30,618 nucleotides of DNA from a virus. The DNA is taken from positions 1 to 30,618 of IMG/VR virus record IMGVR_UViG_3300050138_000194; one strand, written 5' to 3'. The notes below the pieces were generated by a model, which was given only the letters and a program-made list of their open reading frames with translations, had not been told where the DNA came from and did no database searches. Each line of letters opens with the position of its first letter. The stretch's first letter is position 1. Shown here one piece after another: positions 19,721 to 28,733 of this stretch. Both the position numbers and the translations under genes were made by a program.

Positions 19721-20953
19721 TTGACCGGTTTAACTACTTATAAACCCCAATTTGACAACTCCTACGAAGAAATCTTTCAAAAGGTTCTCGTAGCGAAGGA
19801 AATTGGAAATGGCCGTTTTATGCCTGACCTGAAATACGGTGCAAGCGTAGAGCGTGTCGCTTACAATATACAGTCAGTTCGGGTACGCACGGTAACTCGT
19901 GGTGCAGCTTCCACCATTGATACCATTACCGATAGCTCAGAAACTCTGACTATCAACTTAGAAAAAGAAGCAGTATTTTATATTTCAGACGGTGAAGTAA
20001 CACAGGCTGGGCCTTTAAACCCCGGCGAAGTTATTGGCGGACAAATTGCTATTAAAGTGGCCGCTGATTTTGACGCGAGGATTTTTGCCGAAGTCGTCAA
20101 CGCTTTGCAGACTTTTGACACAGGCGACCTTACCACTACTTCCTCCACTGCTGTGCCTATCTCCCTTACTGCAACCACTGTCCCCCAGATGGTTACCCGT
20201 ATGCCCGCTAAACTGCGTGCTGTCAACATTACTATGACCAATATGGCTCTGGTAGTTGACGCTTATGCGGCTTCGGATATTGAACAGTATCTGTTAGGCA
20301 AACAGTTCTCAATCGTAGAATCGGTATTCCAAAACGGATACGCCGGCCCGATTGCCACTGCCGATGTTTATGTATCCCAGAACCTTACCGGCCAGTTCTT
20401 GTTGACTCCCGGTGCGGATTTTGCCAACACTGCGACTTTGTCCATTGCTTATCCGAACATTTCCACCGGCGCAAGCACTACAGTTACTTTGACTGCAGTT
20501 TCTGCTATCGGTGCGACTCCCGGTAATTTCTTGGTAGGCACTAACTTAGCAACCTCTTTAACGGCTCTTGCAGGATTGATTAACAATCCAGGCACGACTT
20601 CAGCTAACCAAGTTGCTTTAGCCGCTGCTGACCAGGTTGGTTTTACGGATGTCTTAAAACTTACTGCTACCGCAACCTCTACCACAATTAAGATTGTGGG
20701 TATTGGCGCAGGCCGTATGGTTTTAGGCGGAACTATCGGTTCAGGTGCAGGCACTTGTGTTACCTACAATATGATTCATTCTTACTACGGTAAAAAGGGA
20801 GCTATTGATTGGGTACTTCAGGATATTAAAGAAGTTGATATGCGCCCCACTTCCGACAGGCGTGGAACTAATGTGTTTAGTTCTTACCTTGGCGGTGTTA
20901 AAACTTTCGCTGATGGCGCACGTAAGTTCTTGGATGTATGGATTGCAGCATAA
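19721..20953 (+). CDS. major capsid (coat) protein, P22-like
   Basis: 410 aa from TTG 19721. The frame is open back to 19703 with no ATG; an ATT at 19706, six bases after GGGAG, would add NFTP before LTGLTTYKP. It matches coat proteins with the HK97 fold: an N-terminal arm (PQFDNSYEEIFQKVLVA), TVTRGAASTIDTIT, FYISDGEVTQAG, ADFDARIFAEVVNAL (spine helix), MTNMALVVDAYAASDIEQYL, and a C-terminal GTNVFSSYLGGVKTFADGAR. Between about residues 215 and 350 an Ala/Thr/Val-rich insert (LLTPGADFANTATLS and onward) looks like an added Ig-like or telokin-like domain. It forms the head shell and follows the scaffold. Confidence 0.85.
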   Translation: MTGLTTYKPQFDNSYEEIFQKVLVAKEIGNGRFMPDLKYGASVERVAYNIQSVRVRTVTRGAASTIDTITDSSETLTINLEKEAVFYISDGEVTQAGPLNPGEVIGGQIAIKVAADFDARIFAEVVNALQTFDTGDLTTTSSTAVPISLTATTVPQMVTRMPAKLRAVNITMTNMALVVDAYAASDIEQYLLGKQFSIVESVFQNGYAGPIATADVYVSQNLTGQFLLTPGADFANTATLSIAYPNISTGASTTVTLTAVSAIGATPGNFLVGTNLATSLTALAGLINNPGTTSANQVALAAADQVGFTDVLKLTATATSTTIKIVGIGAGRMVLGGTIGSGAGTCVTYNMIHSYYGKKGAIDWVLQDIKEVDMRPTSDRRGTNVFSSYLGGVKTFADGARKFLDVWIAA

Positions 20954-20984
20954 TTAACCTCGTAAGAGAGAAAGCATATATTAT

Positions 20985-21527
20985 ATGCCACAAACAAATA
21001 GTATTGCGGGGTTAGAGTATTTCGTGACTAATTCAAACGGACACATAATGGATTGCTCCTTTGCTTCCACACCTTTTGACACTACTACGCTGACTTATGG
21101 CGTGGGGTGTCAAGCAGTAGACCGAAGCACTGGCGATGTCTATACGAATACAGGAACATCGGCCGCTCCGACTTGGACAAAACAACCAAAAATTGGCAGC
21201 CATTATTCTCAAGCTATGAAAGCAGCGGGTACTTATTCCTTATTTGGTACTTGCCCGGTTGGTATGTCAGGAACGATTACAGGTGTAAGAGCAACAGGAG
21301 GTTCAACCTCCACTAACGTGCTGACATTCAGCAAAAATGGCACTACATTCGCTACTTTAACCACTAGTTGCACTCTTGGATTGACCGTAGCCTGTCCGTT
21401 GGGTTCTGCCACGGCAGGGGGAAATGTTTGCCCTGTCGGTTCGGTAACCTTTAGCCCGACTGATGTGATGAATGTTACTAACGCTGGCCCCGCGATAATT
21501 GTTGAAGTAACCGTAGACTTCGTTTAA
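20985..21527 (+). CDS. structural protein, head decoration or fibre-like
   Basis: 180 aa, rich in Thr, Gly and Ser and almost all beta (SFASTPFDTTTLTYGVGCQA; VDRSTGDVYTNTGT; VTFSPTDVMNVTN). 'G-D-V-Y-T-N-T-G-T-x-A-A-P-T-W' is typical of surface-exposed phage structural proteins such as decoration proteins or fibre domains. Directly after the coat gene, head decoration is the best guess. One-base overlap with the next gene. Confidence 0.6.
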   Translation: MPQTNSIAGLEYFVTNSNGHIMDCSFASTPFDTTTLTYGVGCQAVDRSTGDVYTNTGTSAAPTWTKQPKIGSHYSQAMKAAGTYSLFGTCPVGMSGTITGVRATGGSTSTNVLTFSKNGTTFATLTTSCTLGLTVACPLGSATAGGNVCPVGSVTFSPTDVMNVTNAGPAIIVEVTVDFV

Positions 21528-22399
21528 TGCCCACAGTCCTACCTCCCAACCGAATATTCGCACCCGCCCAACCGCTGGAAAAGCAGGTTGGGGGGCATAT
21601 GAATCCTTCCTTTGAGAGATTGGAAAAAGGAAAAGAGGGGGGGATGTTTGCTTGGTCTAATGACCACATCCTCCCCCGCAAGGGGTTAATTTACCCGTCA
21701 GCGACTCTGAATAACGATAGAATGAAAAGTTTATCCTTATTTATGTTAGGTTCGCTAGGTACATTCCGCCCCACCATTAACTGGTTGGAAAAAACCCTGC
21801 AAAGATTTAACCATTTAGCAGATAAGATTTACATCTCTGAAGTCCCTGCTGACGGAGAGAAGTGTAAGGATTGCGGACAGAGCTTAGCGGGAAAATTGTA
21901 TCGTTCGGATTTTATGGAGTTTCAGTATTACAACACCTGCTCGCGCGAGATGTGGCATTTGACTTATAATTTCCTTAGACATTTTGGGGTTAGAAATGAA
22001 ACCGCTTACTATACGGGACGGACAGTAGCCACAATATTTGAATATACTCCTTTATACCGAATGGTAATGCAGGATACCTTTAACGAGATGAAAGAAGTTT
22101 CCCGAAAAGAATTTAAACGGTTGGCCAAACTCCACGAGGAACGGAACGTGGGAATTGGCGAGAAGTTTACGGGAGTTTTTAAGATTATTTCGCTTCTCCT
22201 TTTCATCCCGAAGTTTAAAAAAGCCCTAAAGTTTGCTTTTAGGGAAGCTGAAATGGATAAGTTAAGAATGGATGAAATAGATATTTACTGGGCAATGCTG
22301 GATACGAGATTTGATTCATTCGGAATGAAGATTGACGAACGAAAACAGAAATTTGTGGAGTATAACAAACTAAGAGGCAGGGATGTAGTCTTTAATTAA
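21527..22399 (+). CDS. unknown structural-module protein, 290 aa
   Basis: Not recognised. Mixed composition with a CKDC knuckle (about residues 112-115, in EKCKDCGQSLAGKLY), long basic helices in the C-terminal half (SRKEFKRLAKLHEERN; ISLLLFIPKFKKALKFAF), and acidic patches. Lying between coat and adaptor, it may be a head-completion protein or a non-structural insertion. A short hydrophobic stretch (IISLLLFI) is not long enough to be a clear membrane span. Confidence 0.65.
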   Translation: MPTVLPPNRIFAPAQPLEKQVGGHMNPSFERLEKGKEGGMFAWSNDHILPRKGLIYPSATLNNDRMKSLSLFMLGSLGTFRPTINWLEKTLQRFNHLADKIYISEVPADGEKCKDCGQSLAGKLYRSDFMEFQYYNTCSREMWHLTYNFLRHFGVRNETAYYTGRTVATIFEYTPLYRMVMQDTFNEMKEVSRKEFKRLAKLHEERNVGIGEKFTGVFKIISLLLFIPKFKKALKFAFREAEMDKLRMDEIDIYWAMLDTRFDSFGMKIDERKQKFVEYNKLRGRDVVFN

Positions 22400-23092
22400 A
22401 TGCTATCTACACAACACACAACTGATATTTTGAGTAAGTTTGAAACCTACCTTGATGATGCCACCGAACTTCCGGCACAGGAAGAATTAGAATTGGCTAA
22501 CAAGATATACAAAGAAATCTGTAACCAAAGACCATGGGTATTTTTAAAAAAGAGCGCAACAGGAACTTTGACTATCGGAGTAGACGCTTACGGAAACTCA
22601 CAAGCTACCATTGCTTTACCAAGTAATTTTAAATATTTAGCGATTAACAATCTTTCTACTGATAACACTGTAAGCACAGACAATGGAATGAAAGCAGTAG
22701 TCATCTTTATATCTTGCCAGACTAATGCTTACATCCCTTATCAGGTAGTTAATTACGCCGATAGAAGGCAGTTTTTAAACGGAGCGTATGCTTGGGTTGA
22801 CCCGACAGTTAATAAGATAGTGTTTGCTTCCGTTCCCTCCGCTTCCGATTTAACTTACGAGTTTGATTATATTTCTATCCCTCCCGACCTTACCGCCGCA
22901 ACACAAGCACCTTATTCCGACCCGATATTCAGATGTGATTTTTGGGACGCTATCTATCACAAGATGGCTTGCGATGACCAGATTATTCAGATATTTGACC
23001 GAGCCCATTCTTATATGGCTGAGAACCAGCAAAGGTACGATAAAATTGTGCTAGATATGATTTACGAAGATTCGCAGTCGTATTTAAATTAA
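22400..23092 (+). CDS. head-tail adaptor, P22 gp4 / T7 gp11-like
   Basis: 230 aa. ELANKIYKEICNQRPWVFLK at about residues 30-50 followed by ATGTLTIG and ATIALPSNFKYL is the signature of adaptors of the P22 gp4/T7 gp11 type: a helix with a conserved R-P-W, then a beta sandwich and a C-terminal helix (YMAENQQRYDKIVLDMIYED). It would sit under the portal and close the head. Position between coat and the large tail protein agrees. Starts directly after the previous stop. Confidence 0.68.
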   Translation: MLSTQHTTDILSKFETYLDDATELPAQEELELANKIYKEICNQRPWVFLKKSATGTLTIGVDAYGNSQATIALPSNFKYLAINNLSTDNTVSTDNGMKAVVIFISCQTNAYIPYQVVNYADRRQFLNGAYAWVDPTVNKIVFASVPSASDLTYEFDYISIPPDLTAATQAPYSDPIFRCDFWDAIYHKMACDDQIIQIFDRAHSYMAENQQRYDKIVLDMIYEDSQSYLN

Positions 23093-23096
23093 ATCT

Positions 23097-23639
23097 ATGC
23101 GTACAGGAATTAAATGGACAGAAGAACAAAGAAAAAATTTTATAAAGAAAATGAAAGGGAAGAAAAGAACTGATGACCAAAAAAAGAGATATTCTTTATC
23201 AAAATTAGGTTCAAAAAATCCTAGTTTTGGTAAAAAGCCCTGGAATTATGGTAAACACTGGTCAAAAGAAATGAAAGATAAGTTGTCCTCAGCTCATAAA
23301 GGACAAGTTGCGTGGCACAAAGGGAAAAAATTGCCAGAATTATCAGGTAAAAATAGTCCCCATTGGAAAGGTGGACTAACACCATTAAATAAATTGATTA
23401 GAGGTTCTTTAGAATACAGATTATGGCGTGAGTCAGTTTTTAAAAGAGATAATTATACTTGTATATGGTGTGGTATTAGGGGAAACCAAACGGGTGGTTA
23501 TTTAGAAGCCGACCATATAAAACCATTTGCTTATTTCCCAGAACTAAGATTTGCAATAGACAACGGCAGAACCCTCTGTAAACCTTGCCATAAATTAACA
23601 GATACCTATGCAGGCAAAATTAAAAATTACAACAATTAA
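23097..23639 (+). CDS. HNH homing endonuclease with NUMOD-type repeats
   Basis: 180 aa. Short repeats such as RYSLSKLGSKNPSFGKKPWN, SAHKGQVAWHKGKK and SGKNSPHWKGG are NUMOD3-type DNA-binding motifs. The C-terminal half is HNH with zinc: CIWCGIRG, LEADHIKPFAYFPELRF, NGRTLCKPCHKL (DH...N...H plus two C-x2-C). A free-standing homing endonuclease inserted between the adaptor and the large tail protein. Its AT-rich, Lys-rich coding contrasts with its GC-richer neighbours, a sign of transfer. Confidence 0.9.
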   Translation: MRTGIKWTEEQRKNFIKKMKGKKRTDDQKKRYSLSKLGSKNPSFGKKPWNYGKHWSKEMKDKLSSAHKGQVAWHKGKKLPELSGKNSPHWKGGLTPLNKLIRGSLEYRLWRESVFKRDNYTCIWCGIRGNQTGGYLEADHIKPFAYFPELRFAIDNGRTLCKPCHKLTDTYAGKIKNYNN

Positions 23640-23644
23640 CTAAA

Positions 23645-25543
23645 ATGGATAGCACCGTGGAGTTTTATCAATCAGGCGTGCAGAATTTCTACCCTAACGA
23701 GGACATCGCAGACGATGCTTCACAGGACGCTCTTGGATTTCTGACCAAAGACGGGCGGCAGGTTTTAGTCGGCGGCCGGATTGCTTTGGGTTCAGAAGGC
23801 GCGGTAGGACAGATACGGGGATTATGGTACGGATATAGAGTTGACGGAGTCCAGGTTCTTTACCGGAAAATTGAAACCAAACTTCAGTATTGGGACGGTT
23901 CGGCGTGGCAGGATGTCATTACGGGATTGACTTCAGGTTCAGAAGGCTCGTTCGCTAATTACGCTTCGCTTTCGGGTGCGTTTACCTTTTTTGTCAATGT
24001 GGACGGTTACTGGAAAATGAACAACGCCAACCCCACAACTCCCATAAAACTTTACGACAACACTTCACTTTACCGAGGACGGATTCTGATTGATAAAGGG
24101 CGAACGATACTTTGGGCTAAGGTCAATGACCCGACAGGTTTGCTTTTATCAAGAATAGATTCTCAAAACTCTACAGTTTACACGACTGTCGCTTGCGAGG
24201 TTTTAAGTTGCTATTTTGGAACTCTAGCTTTTAAATCCGGAGATACCAAAGCCAACGCTTTTGGAGTTACTATAACTCTTAATTCCAATTGTGAAGTTTA
24301 CACTGACAACTACAATGGAGTACTGACAGGGAATATGGGTGGGACGGGAACGATTAACTACGCCAGTGGAGCTTACGCGGTTTCTGTTTCCAGTACGGGA
24401 AAAGCAAACTACCAATGGGAAGATTCCACTAACAAAGGGTTGGCGGATTTTACTTTCTCCGCGACTCGTTTGGCAGGCGAAGCTATCACTTTAAGACAAG
24501 ACCAAGGCGGCGACCCGATAATGAAAGTTTTAATAGGACAGGACGGGAATTACTACTCCATTAAACAGCAATCGGTTTATCAATTAATTTTGGGAGTAGA
24601 TGATTTGTCCTTTAGCAATTTAGTTTATTACTCTAATATGGGTATGCCTTCAAATAATGCGACAGTGTCCACTAAAGACGGGATTTTGTTTTTAAACAAT
24701 TCCAATCCATTAAAGCCGGAACTTACTCTTTTACAGAAAAATCCTATTGGAGATAATATTCTCCCGATAGTTTACTGCCCGCAGTTTAAATTCTCCCTGT
24801 TTGATTTTTCAGACAGTTATTTTGACACTTATGAAAGATACATAATTATCAGTTGTAAGCAGTCAGGGTCTACTGACAACGACAGGATTCTGTTGGTCAA
24901 TTTAAGCGAAGTTAAAGGCGGCTCAGTAGACATCAGCCCTTACAACGCCCGAATGTTTGCCAAAGATTCTTCGGATAATTTGTATGCAGGTTCTTCTGTA
25001 GCCCAGACGGTAGATAATATTTTTAACGGCTTTGATGACAAGACTCTTCCTATACAGTCTTACTGGACTTCTAAAGCCCAGAAATACATTATTAAGGGTT
25101 TGAGAGCGATGAAGTGGAGATTTATTGGGGAAACTTTAAAAAAGTTCCGCAGGCTAAGAATGAAAGGCTACATCTCCCCTGACCAATCAGTTGAAGTTTA
25201 CATCTCATTTGATGACGCGGGTTTCCAGTTAATGGGTACGATTTTGGGCAATGGAACTTATGTGGACTACAACAATCCACAAGCCATAGGTGATAATTTT
25301 ATCGGTGAGTCTGCTATCGGCGGGGATAAAATCAATCCCATCTATCCGTACTTTTGGGAAATGAAAATGTACCATTGCCCAAAGTTTAGAAAGAGAACGA
25401 TTCAAATCATTCCTACGGGAATTGGCTATTTTGATTTTAACTTCAGTTCAGACTGGGATATTGAATTATTTGAAAGCCGTATTCCAAAAAGATTCAGAAT
25501 GAAGCAGAAAGTAAGTCTAGCAGGAATTGATAATCAGGTATAA
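23645..25543 (+). CDS. large tail protein (hub/stabilisation, beta-propeller-like)
   Basis: 632 aa, beta-rich with repeats of about 40-50 residues (RGLWYGYRVDGVQVLYRKIE; QYWDGSAWQDVITGL; GILFLNNSNPLKPELTLL), like the tail tube or stabilisation proteins that follow the adaptor in short-tailed phages (P22 gp10 or T7 gp12 position). A C-terminal part (YISPDQSVEVYISFDDAGFQ; RKRTIQIIPTGIGYFDFNFS) seems a separate beta domain. It would extend the tail below the adaptor. Name by order and fold type, not a firm family match. It is flanked on both sides by HNH genes. Confidence 0.6.
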   Translation: MDSTVEFYQSGVQNFYPNEDIADDASQDALGFLTKDGRQVLVGGRIALGSEGAVGQIRGLWYGYRVDGVQVLYRKIETKLQYWDGSAWQDVITGLTSGSEGSFANYASLSGAFTFFVNVDGYWKMNNANPTTPIKLYDNTSLYRGRILIDKGRTILWAKVNDPTGLLLSRIDSQNSTVYTTVACEVLSCYFGTLAFKSGDTKANAFGVTITLNSNCEVYTDNYNGVLTGNMGGTGTINYASGAYAVSVSSTGKANYQWEDSTNKGLADFTFSATRLAGEAITLRQDQGGDPIMKVLIGQDGNYYSIKQQSVYQLILGVDDLSFSNLVYYSNMGMPSNNATVSTKDGILFLNNSNPLKPELTLLQKNPIGDNILPIVYCPQFKFSLFDFSDSYFDTYERYIIISCKQSGSTDNDRILLVNLSEVKGGSVDISPYNARMFAKDSSDNLYAGSSVAQTVDNIFNGFDDKTLPIQSYWTSKAQKYIIKGLRAMKWRFIGETLKKFRRLRMKGYISPDQSVEVYISFDDAGFQLMGTILGNGTYVDYNNPQAIGDNFIGESAIGGDKINPIYPYFWEMKMYHCPKFRKRTIQIIPTGIGYFDFNFSSDWDIELFESRIPKRFRMKQKVSLAGIDNQV

Positions 25544-25945
25544 TTAATTTATCTTTCGTGATTGTTTGTAAGGATTCTTAATACCCTTATTCCAGCCACC
25601 TCTAATTAAGCCATCATAAAACATATGACATCTACGGCATAACCTAATAAAATTTTCTCGCTTTCGTTGATATCCTTTACTTTTAAGTTTAGCCCACTCA
25701 AATTTTTTGCTTAAATTTAAACAGTTAGAATTTTCACACTTATTAGCTTTACCAAAGTTTTTCTTTAACCAATGATGAATACCCATATACCCAACCTTAT
25801 TACCAGTCCAAGTAGGACTTCTATCTCCCGACTTTGCTGAAACTTTATTAGCACATAATCTTGAACAAAATTTTGCACCACCAATTTTTACTTGATAATT
25901 CTTTGCCAAAAATAACTTATTACATAATTGACATTTTCTTTGCAT
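25544..25945 (-). CDS. HNH endonuclease (zinc type), minus strand
   Basis: 133 aa from ATG 25945; a GTG six codons upstream is possible. CQLCNKLF and KFCSRLCANKV form a zinc knuckle, GDRSPTWTGNKVGYMGIHHW is the motif common in such phage HNH proteins, and FIRLCRRCHMFYD closes the nuclease site (C-x2-C-H). Homing endonucleases of this type sit in phage tail genes. It ends base to base with the large tail protein on the opposite strand and is AT-rich against its neighbours. Ribosome site weak. Confidence 0.82.
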   Translation of the reverse strand: MQRKCQLCNKLFLAKNYQVKIGGAKFCSRLCANKVSAKSGDRSPTWTGNKVGYMGIHHWLKKNFGKANKCENSNCLNLSKKFEWAKLKSKGYQRKRENFIRLCRRCHMFYDGLIRGGWNKGIKNPYKQSRKIN

Positions 25946-25955
25946 AAATTTAAAA

Positions 25956-26024
25956 GCCCGCACACTCAGCTACTGACATAGCAAAGGCACGGGCGACTAC
26001 CAATAATATTATAGCCTGTGTCAG
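25956..26024. other. crossing inverted repeats in the gap before the fibre gene
   Basis: GCCCG (25956-25960) pairs with CGGGC (25990-25994), and CTGACATAG (25973-25981) pairs with CTGTGTCAG (26016-26024) with one G-U. The order is that of a pseudoknot. The 123-base gap (25946-26068) contains no clear promoter and ends AT-rich before the next ATG, without a GGAG site. Confidence 0.3.
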
Positions 26025-26068
26025 CAAGCAATATAAATATAGCATTTTATTAAATAATAAGCAAATAT

Positions 26069-27289
26069 ATGAGTTCAAAATTAGCCATAATTGTCGCAGA
26101 TTTTACTAGCCAGCTCAGTACACAAATAAATGTGGCGGGAACTTCAGCAACCCTACAAAGTAACGTGGATGACAACGGAGTAACCTTACCTGACGGTAAT
26201 TTCTATTTTACTTTGGACGGAGCTATCTCTACCAAAGAGCATATTTACTGCGTTAAAACCGGGGCAAATCTTACTTCTATTCAAAATGTGAGTTCACAGG
26301 GTGTATATTCTAACGGTACAAAGTTTGTCCATAGAGTAGGAGCTTCGGTTACGATTACTGACTTTGCACATATTAAGGCCATAGCGGATTTAATCGGCGG
26401 ACAAGTTCAGTTAAACGCCTCTTGTCCTTTGGGATATGACGGGACAGCTTCCATAACCACCCCAAACCAACTGGCTACAAAGATTTATGCTGACTGTTTG
26501 GCTTTTAACGGTTCACCCAATGCTAATATCAGCACAAAAGGCATTTCACAAATTGCCACTACAGCCCAGATAAACGCAGGTTGTGATACAGGTTCTACAG
26601 CAGCAGAGTTGGCGATGAATCCATCTTATTATGTTTTGACGGACTTTTACTTAGCAGGAGCGGGCGATGATACGACTATAGCCAGAGGCAGTGGCAATAA
26701 ACTGGTCACCCAGACAGGCTTGCAAAACGCCTGCGAAGTTTATAATACATCCACTGGTTCAGCCAATGCTTATGTCTTAACCCTTTTTCCAGTACCTACG
26801 GCTTTAAAAGCTGGGCAGACTTTCAGATTTAAGGCTAACTTTACCAATAGTGGAGCGTCCACGCTGGCTGTTAATGGATTAACTGCGAAAAATATCGTTA
26901 AAAATGTCGGTACAACCCCAACTACAGCATTAGCGTCGGGGGATATTGTTTCGGGACAAGTAGTGGAAGTAACTTATGATGGTACGCAATTCCAAATGTT
27001 ATCGCCATTAGGCAATATTGTTCCTTTGGTTTATTCCTGTGGTTTGGGAACGTGGGGGTCTGCCACGGCTGACGGTAATGCTCATCAAATTACTACTGAT
27101 GGGTTTATTATTATTATTTCCGGTGGATTTTTGGCTACGCTTTTAACCGACAGTGCTAACCCGCCAACTACCGCAAGGGCTTCTGCTTCCGCCACTTCGG
27201 GTGATACAGGAATGAGTCCGGTTAAAAAGAATGATTATTATAAAATAACAGGTTCAACTGTTACAGCCTACTTTATCCCTTTAAGTTAA
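26069..27289 (+). CDS. tail fibre-like structural protein
   Basis: 406 aa, Ala/Thr/Gly/Ser-rich and beta throughout. An N-terminal part (VNVAGTSATLQSNVDDNG type) precedes ATTAQINAGCDTGSTAAELA, which resembles the 'T-x-A-E-I-x-A-G-x-D' repeats of fibre proteins. TSTGSANAYVLTLFP and FKANFTNSGASTLAVNG are typical of phage fibre knobs. It would bind the host surface. No chaperone or variable repeat region is seen. Confidence 0.65.
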   Translation: MSSKLAIIVADFTSQLSTQINVAGTSATLQSNVDDNGVTLPDGNFYFTLDGAISTKEHIYCVKTGANLTSIQNVSSQGVYSNGTKFVHRVGASVTITDFAHIKAIADLIGGQVQLNASCPLGYDGTASITTPNQLATKIYADCLAFNGSPNANISTKGISQIATTAQINAGCDTGSTAAELAMNPSYYVLTDFYLAGAGDDTTIARGSGNKLVTQTGLQNACEVYNTSTGSANAYVLTLFPVPTALKAGQTFRFKANFTNSGASTLAVNGLTAKNIVKNVGTTPTTALASGDIVSGQVVEVTYDGTQFQMLSPLGNIVPLVYSCGLGTWGSATADGNAHQITTDGFIIIISGGFLATLLTDSANPPTTARASASATSGDTGMSPVKKNDYYKITGSTVTAYFIPLS

Positions 27290-27293
27290 TCTT

Positions 27294-28733
27294 ATGGCCA
27301 CACAAGCACCCGATAATGACATAGCAGGAACGCAAGCCGCTAACCAAGCCGCCCTTGATAGTGGACAGGTTAAACTTGGTGTCGCACAGGGACAGCAAGG
27401 TTACCAAATTCCTAATGCGGTTGTGGGACAAAATGTTTCAGGTAACCCCACAGCACCAACACCACCCCAGACTTCACCGCAAACTGGTTCTGGTGAAACT
27501 ATGGTAAACGGTCAACTTACCTACACAGGAAATGTAGGCGGTTCAGGAACAACACCTACTGGTATTTACGGAAGTAACCCAGACCTTTTAGCTTCGGGAC
27601 AGGCTTCAGGATATTTAGATGCAAACGGAAACATCTTAAACGCCCCTACACAGAGCGATATTTACTCAAGCACACTAAAGAACTTTCAGCCTCAAATAGA
27701 CGCTCTCAACATCGCTAAAGCCCAAGCTGAGGCTAATGTGCGCTCTACCTACGCCCCAATAGAAGCTAATCGAGTAGGTTCTAATATCGCCCAACAGGGA
27801 CGGGGAGGGGAGTTAGGTAGCAATGTAGGTTCAGCGCAGACAGACACAATAAATACTGCAAACGCAAATGAACTAACGGGAGCCTTAGGTGCTAGCGATG
27901 CTAAATATCAAGACCAAATAAATACTATTCTAACAGGTGTTAATTCTGATGCTACGACTGCTTACAATGCTAAATTGACTGCTTACACTAAATCCGCAAA
28001 TGATGCCTCTAACTTTAAATTAACAGTTGCCCCTGGACTTGCTAACACCGCCGCACAAAATGCCGCTCAAGCCGCAATTACTTCAGGCATTGACCTTACC
28101 GACCCAGCCGCTTTAACTAAGTGGGCAAATAGTGTTGCCCAAACCTACACACAGGGTTCGGGGATTCCCCTTGACCCAAATGCGGTTATTAGTGCATATA
28201 AAACTGTTCAGGCTACTGCACAGGCTGCCACTGATGCAAAAAATAAAGCCATAGCGGATTTGGCTAATACTTACGCCACGATTGCTAAAACGCAAGGTGA
28301 AACTTTAACACCAGAACAAGCACAGGCGAAAGCAACGGCTGATTTAGCGGCCACAAAAGCCAACACGGCACAGAGTTATGCTTCGGCATCGGCTTCACTT
28401 GCGGCGGCGGCAAATAGTAATGCTTCAGCGGCCAAAACAAATGCCGAAGCCCAGCAAGAACAAAATAATCCTCCGACAAAAACAGTTACTCCAGCAGCTT
28501 ATAGCTCAATGAAGACTGATTTAACTTCTGCACCTGGACAACTTTTAGCTAATGGAAGCAAAGCTATTTCACCAAATACTTGGAATACCAATTTAAAACA
28601 ATGGACAGATGCAGGATATTCGCAGGCTGATTTTGTTTCTAATTTCGGTTATCTTGCCAAAGATGCCGACCAAGCCTATACAGACTCAAAAGGTTCAATG
28701 GGCTGGCAACTTCATAATTATCAAGGAATGTAA
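27294..28733 (+). CDS. Ala/Gln-rich virion protein, possibly injected
   Basis: 479 aa. The first 120 residues are disordered and rich in Pro/Gly/Thr; the rest is helical and Ala-rich with repeats (AQAKATADLAATKANTAQSY; ASASASLAAAANSNASAAKT), like the internal virion (ejection) proteins that short-tailed phages push into the host. No catalytic motif. It starts five bases after the fibre-like gene and overlaps the next start by one base. The role is inferred from composition and order. Confidence 0.55.
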   Translation: MATQAPDNDIAGTQAANQAALDSGQVKLGVAQGQQGYQIPNAVVGQNVSGNPTAPTPPQTSPQTGSGETMVNGQLTYTGNVGGSGTTPTGIYGSNPDLLASGQASGYLDANGNILNAPTQSDIYSSTLKNFQPQIDALNIAKAQAEANVRSTYAPIEANRVGSNIAQQGRGGELGSNVGSAQTDTINTANANELTGALGASDAKYQDQINTILTGVNSDATTAYNAKLTAYTKSANDASNFKLTVAPGLANTAAQNAAQAAITSGIDLTDPAALTKWANSVAQTYTQGSGIPLDPNAVISAYKTVQATAQAATDAKNKAIADLANTYATIAKTQGETLTPEQAQAKATADLAATKANTAQSYASASASLAAAANSNASAAKTNAEAQQEQNNPPTKTVTPAAYSSMKTDLTSAPGQLLANGSKAISPNTWNTNLKQWTDAGYSQADFVSNFGYLAKDADQAYTDSKGSMGWQLHNYQGM

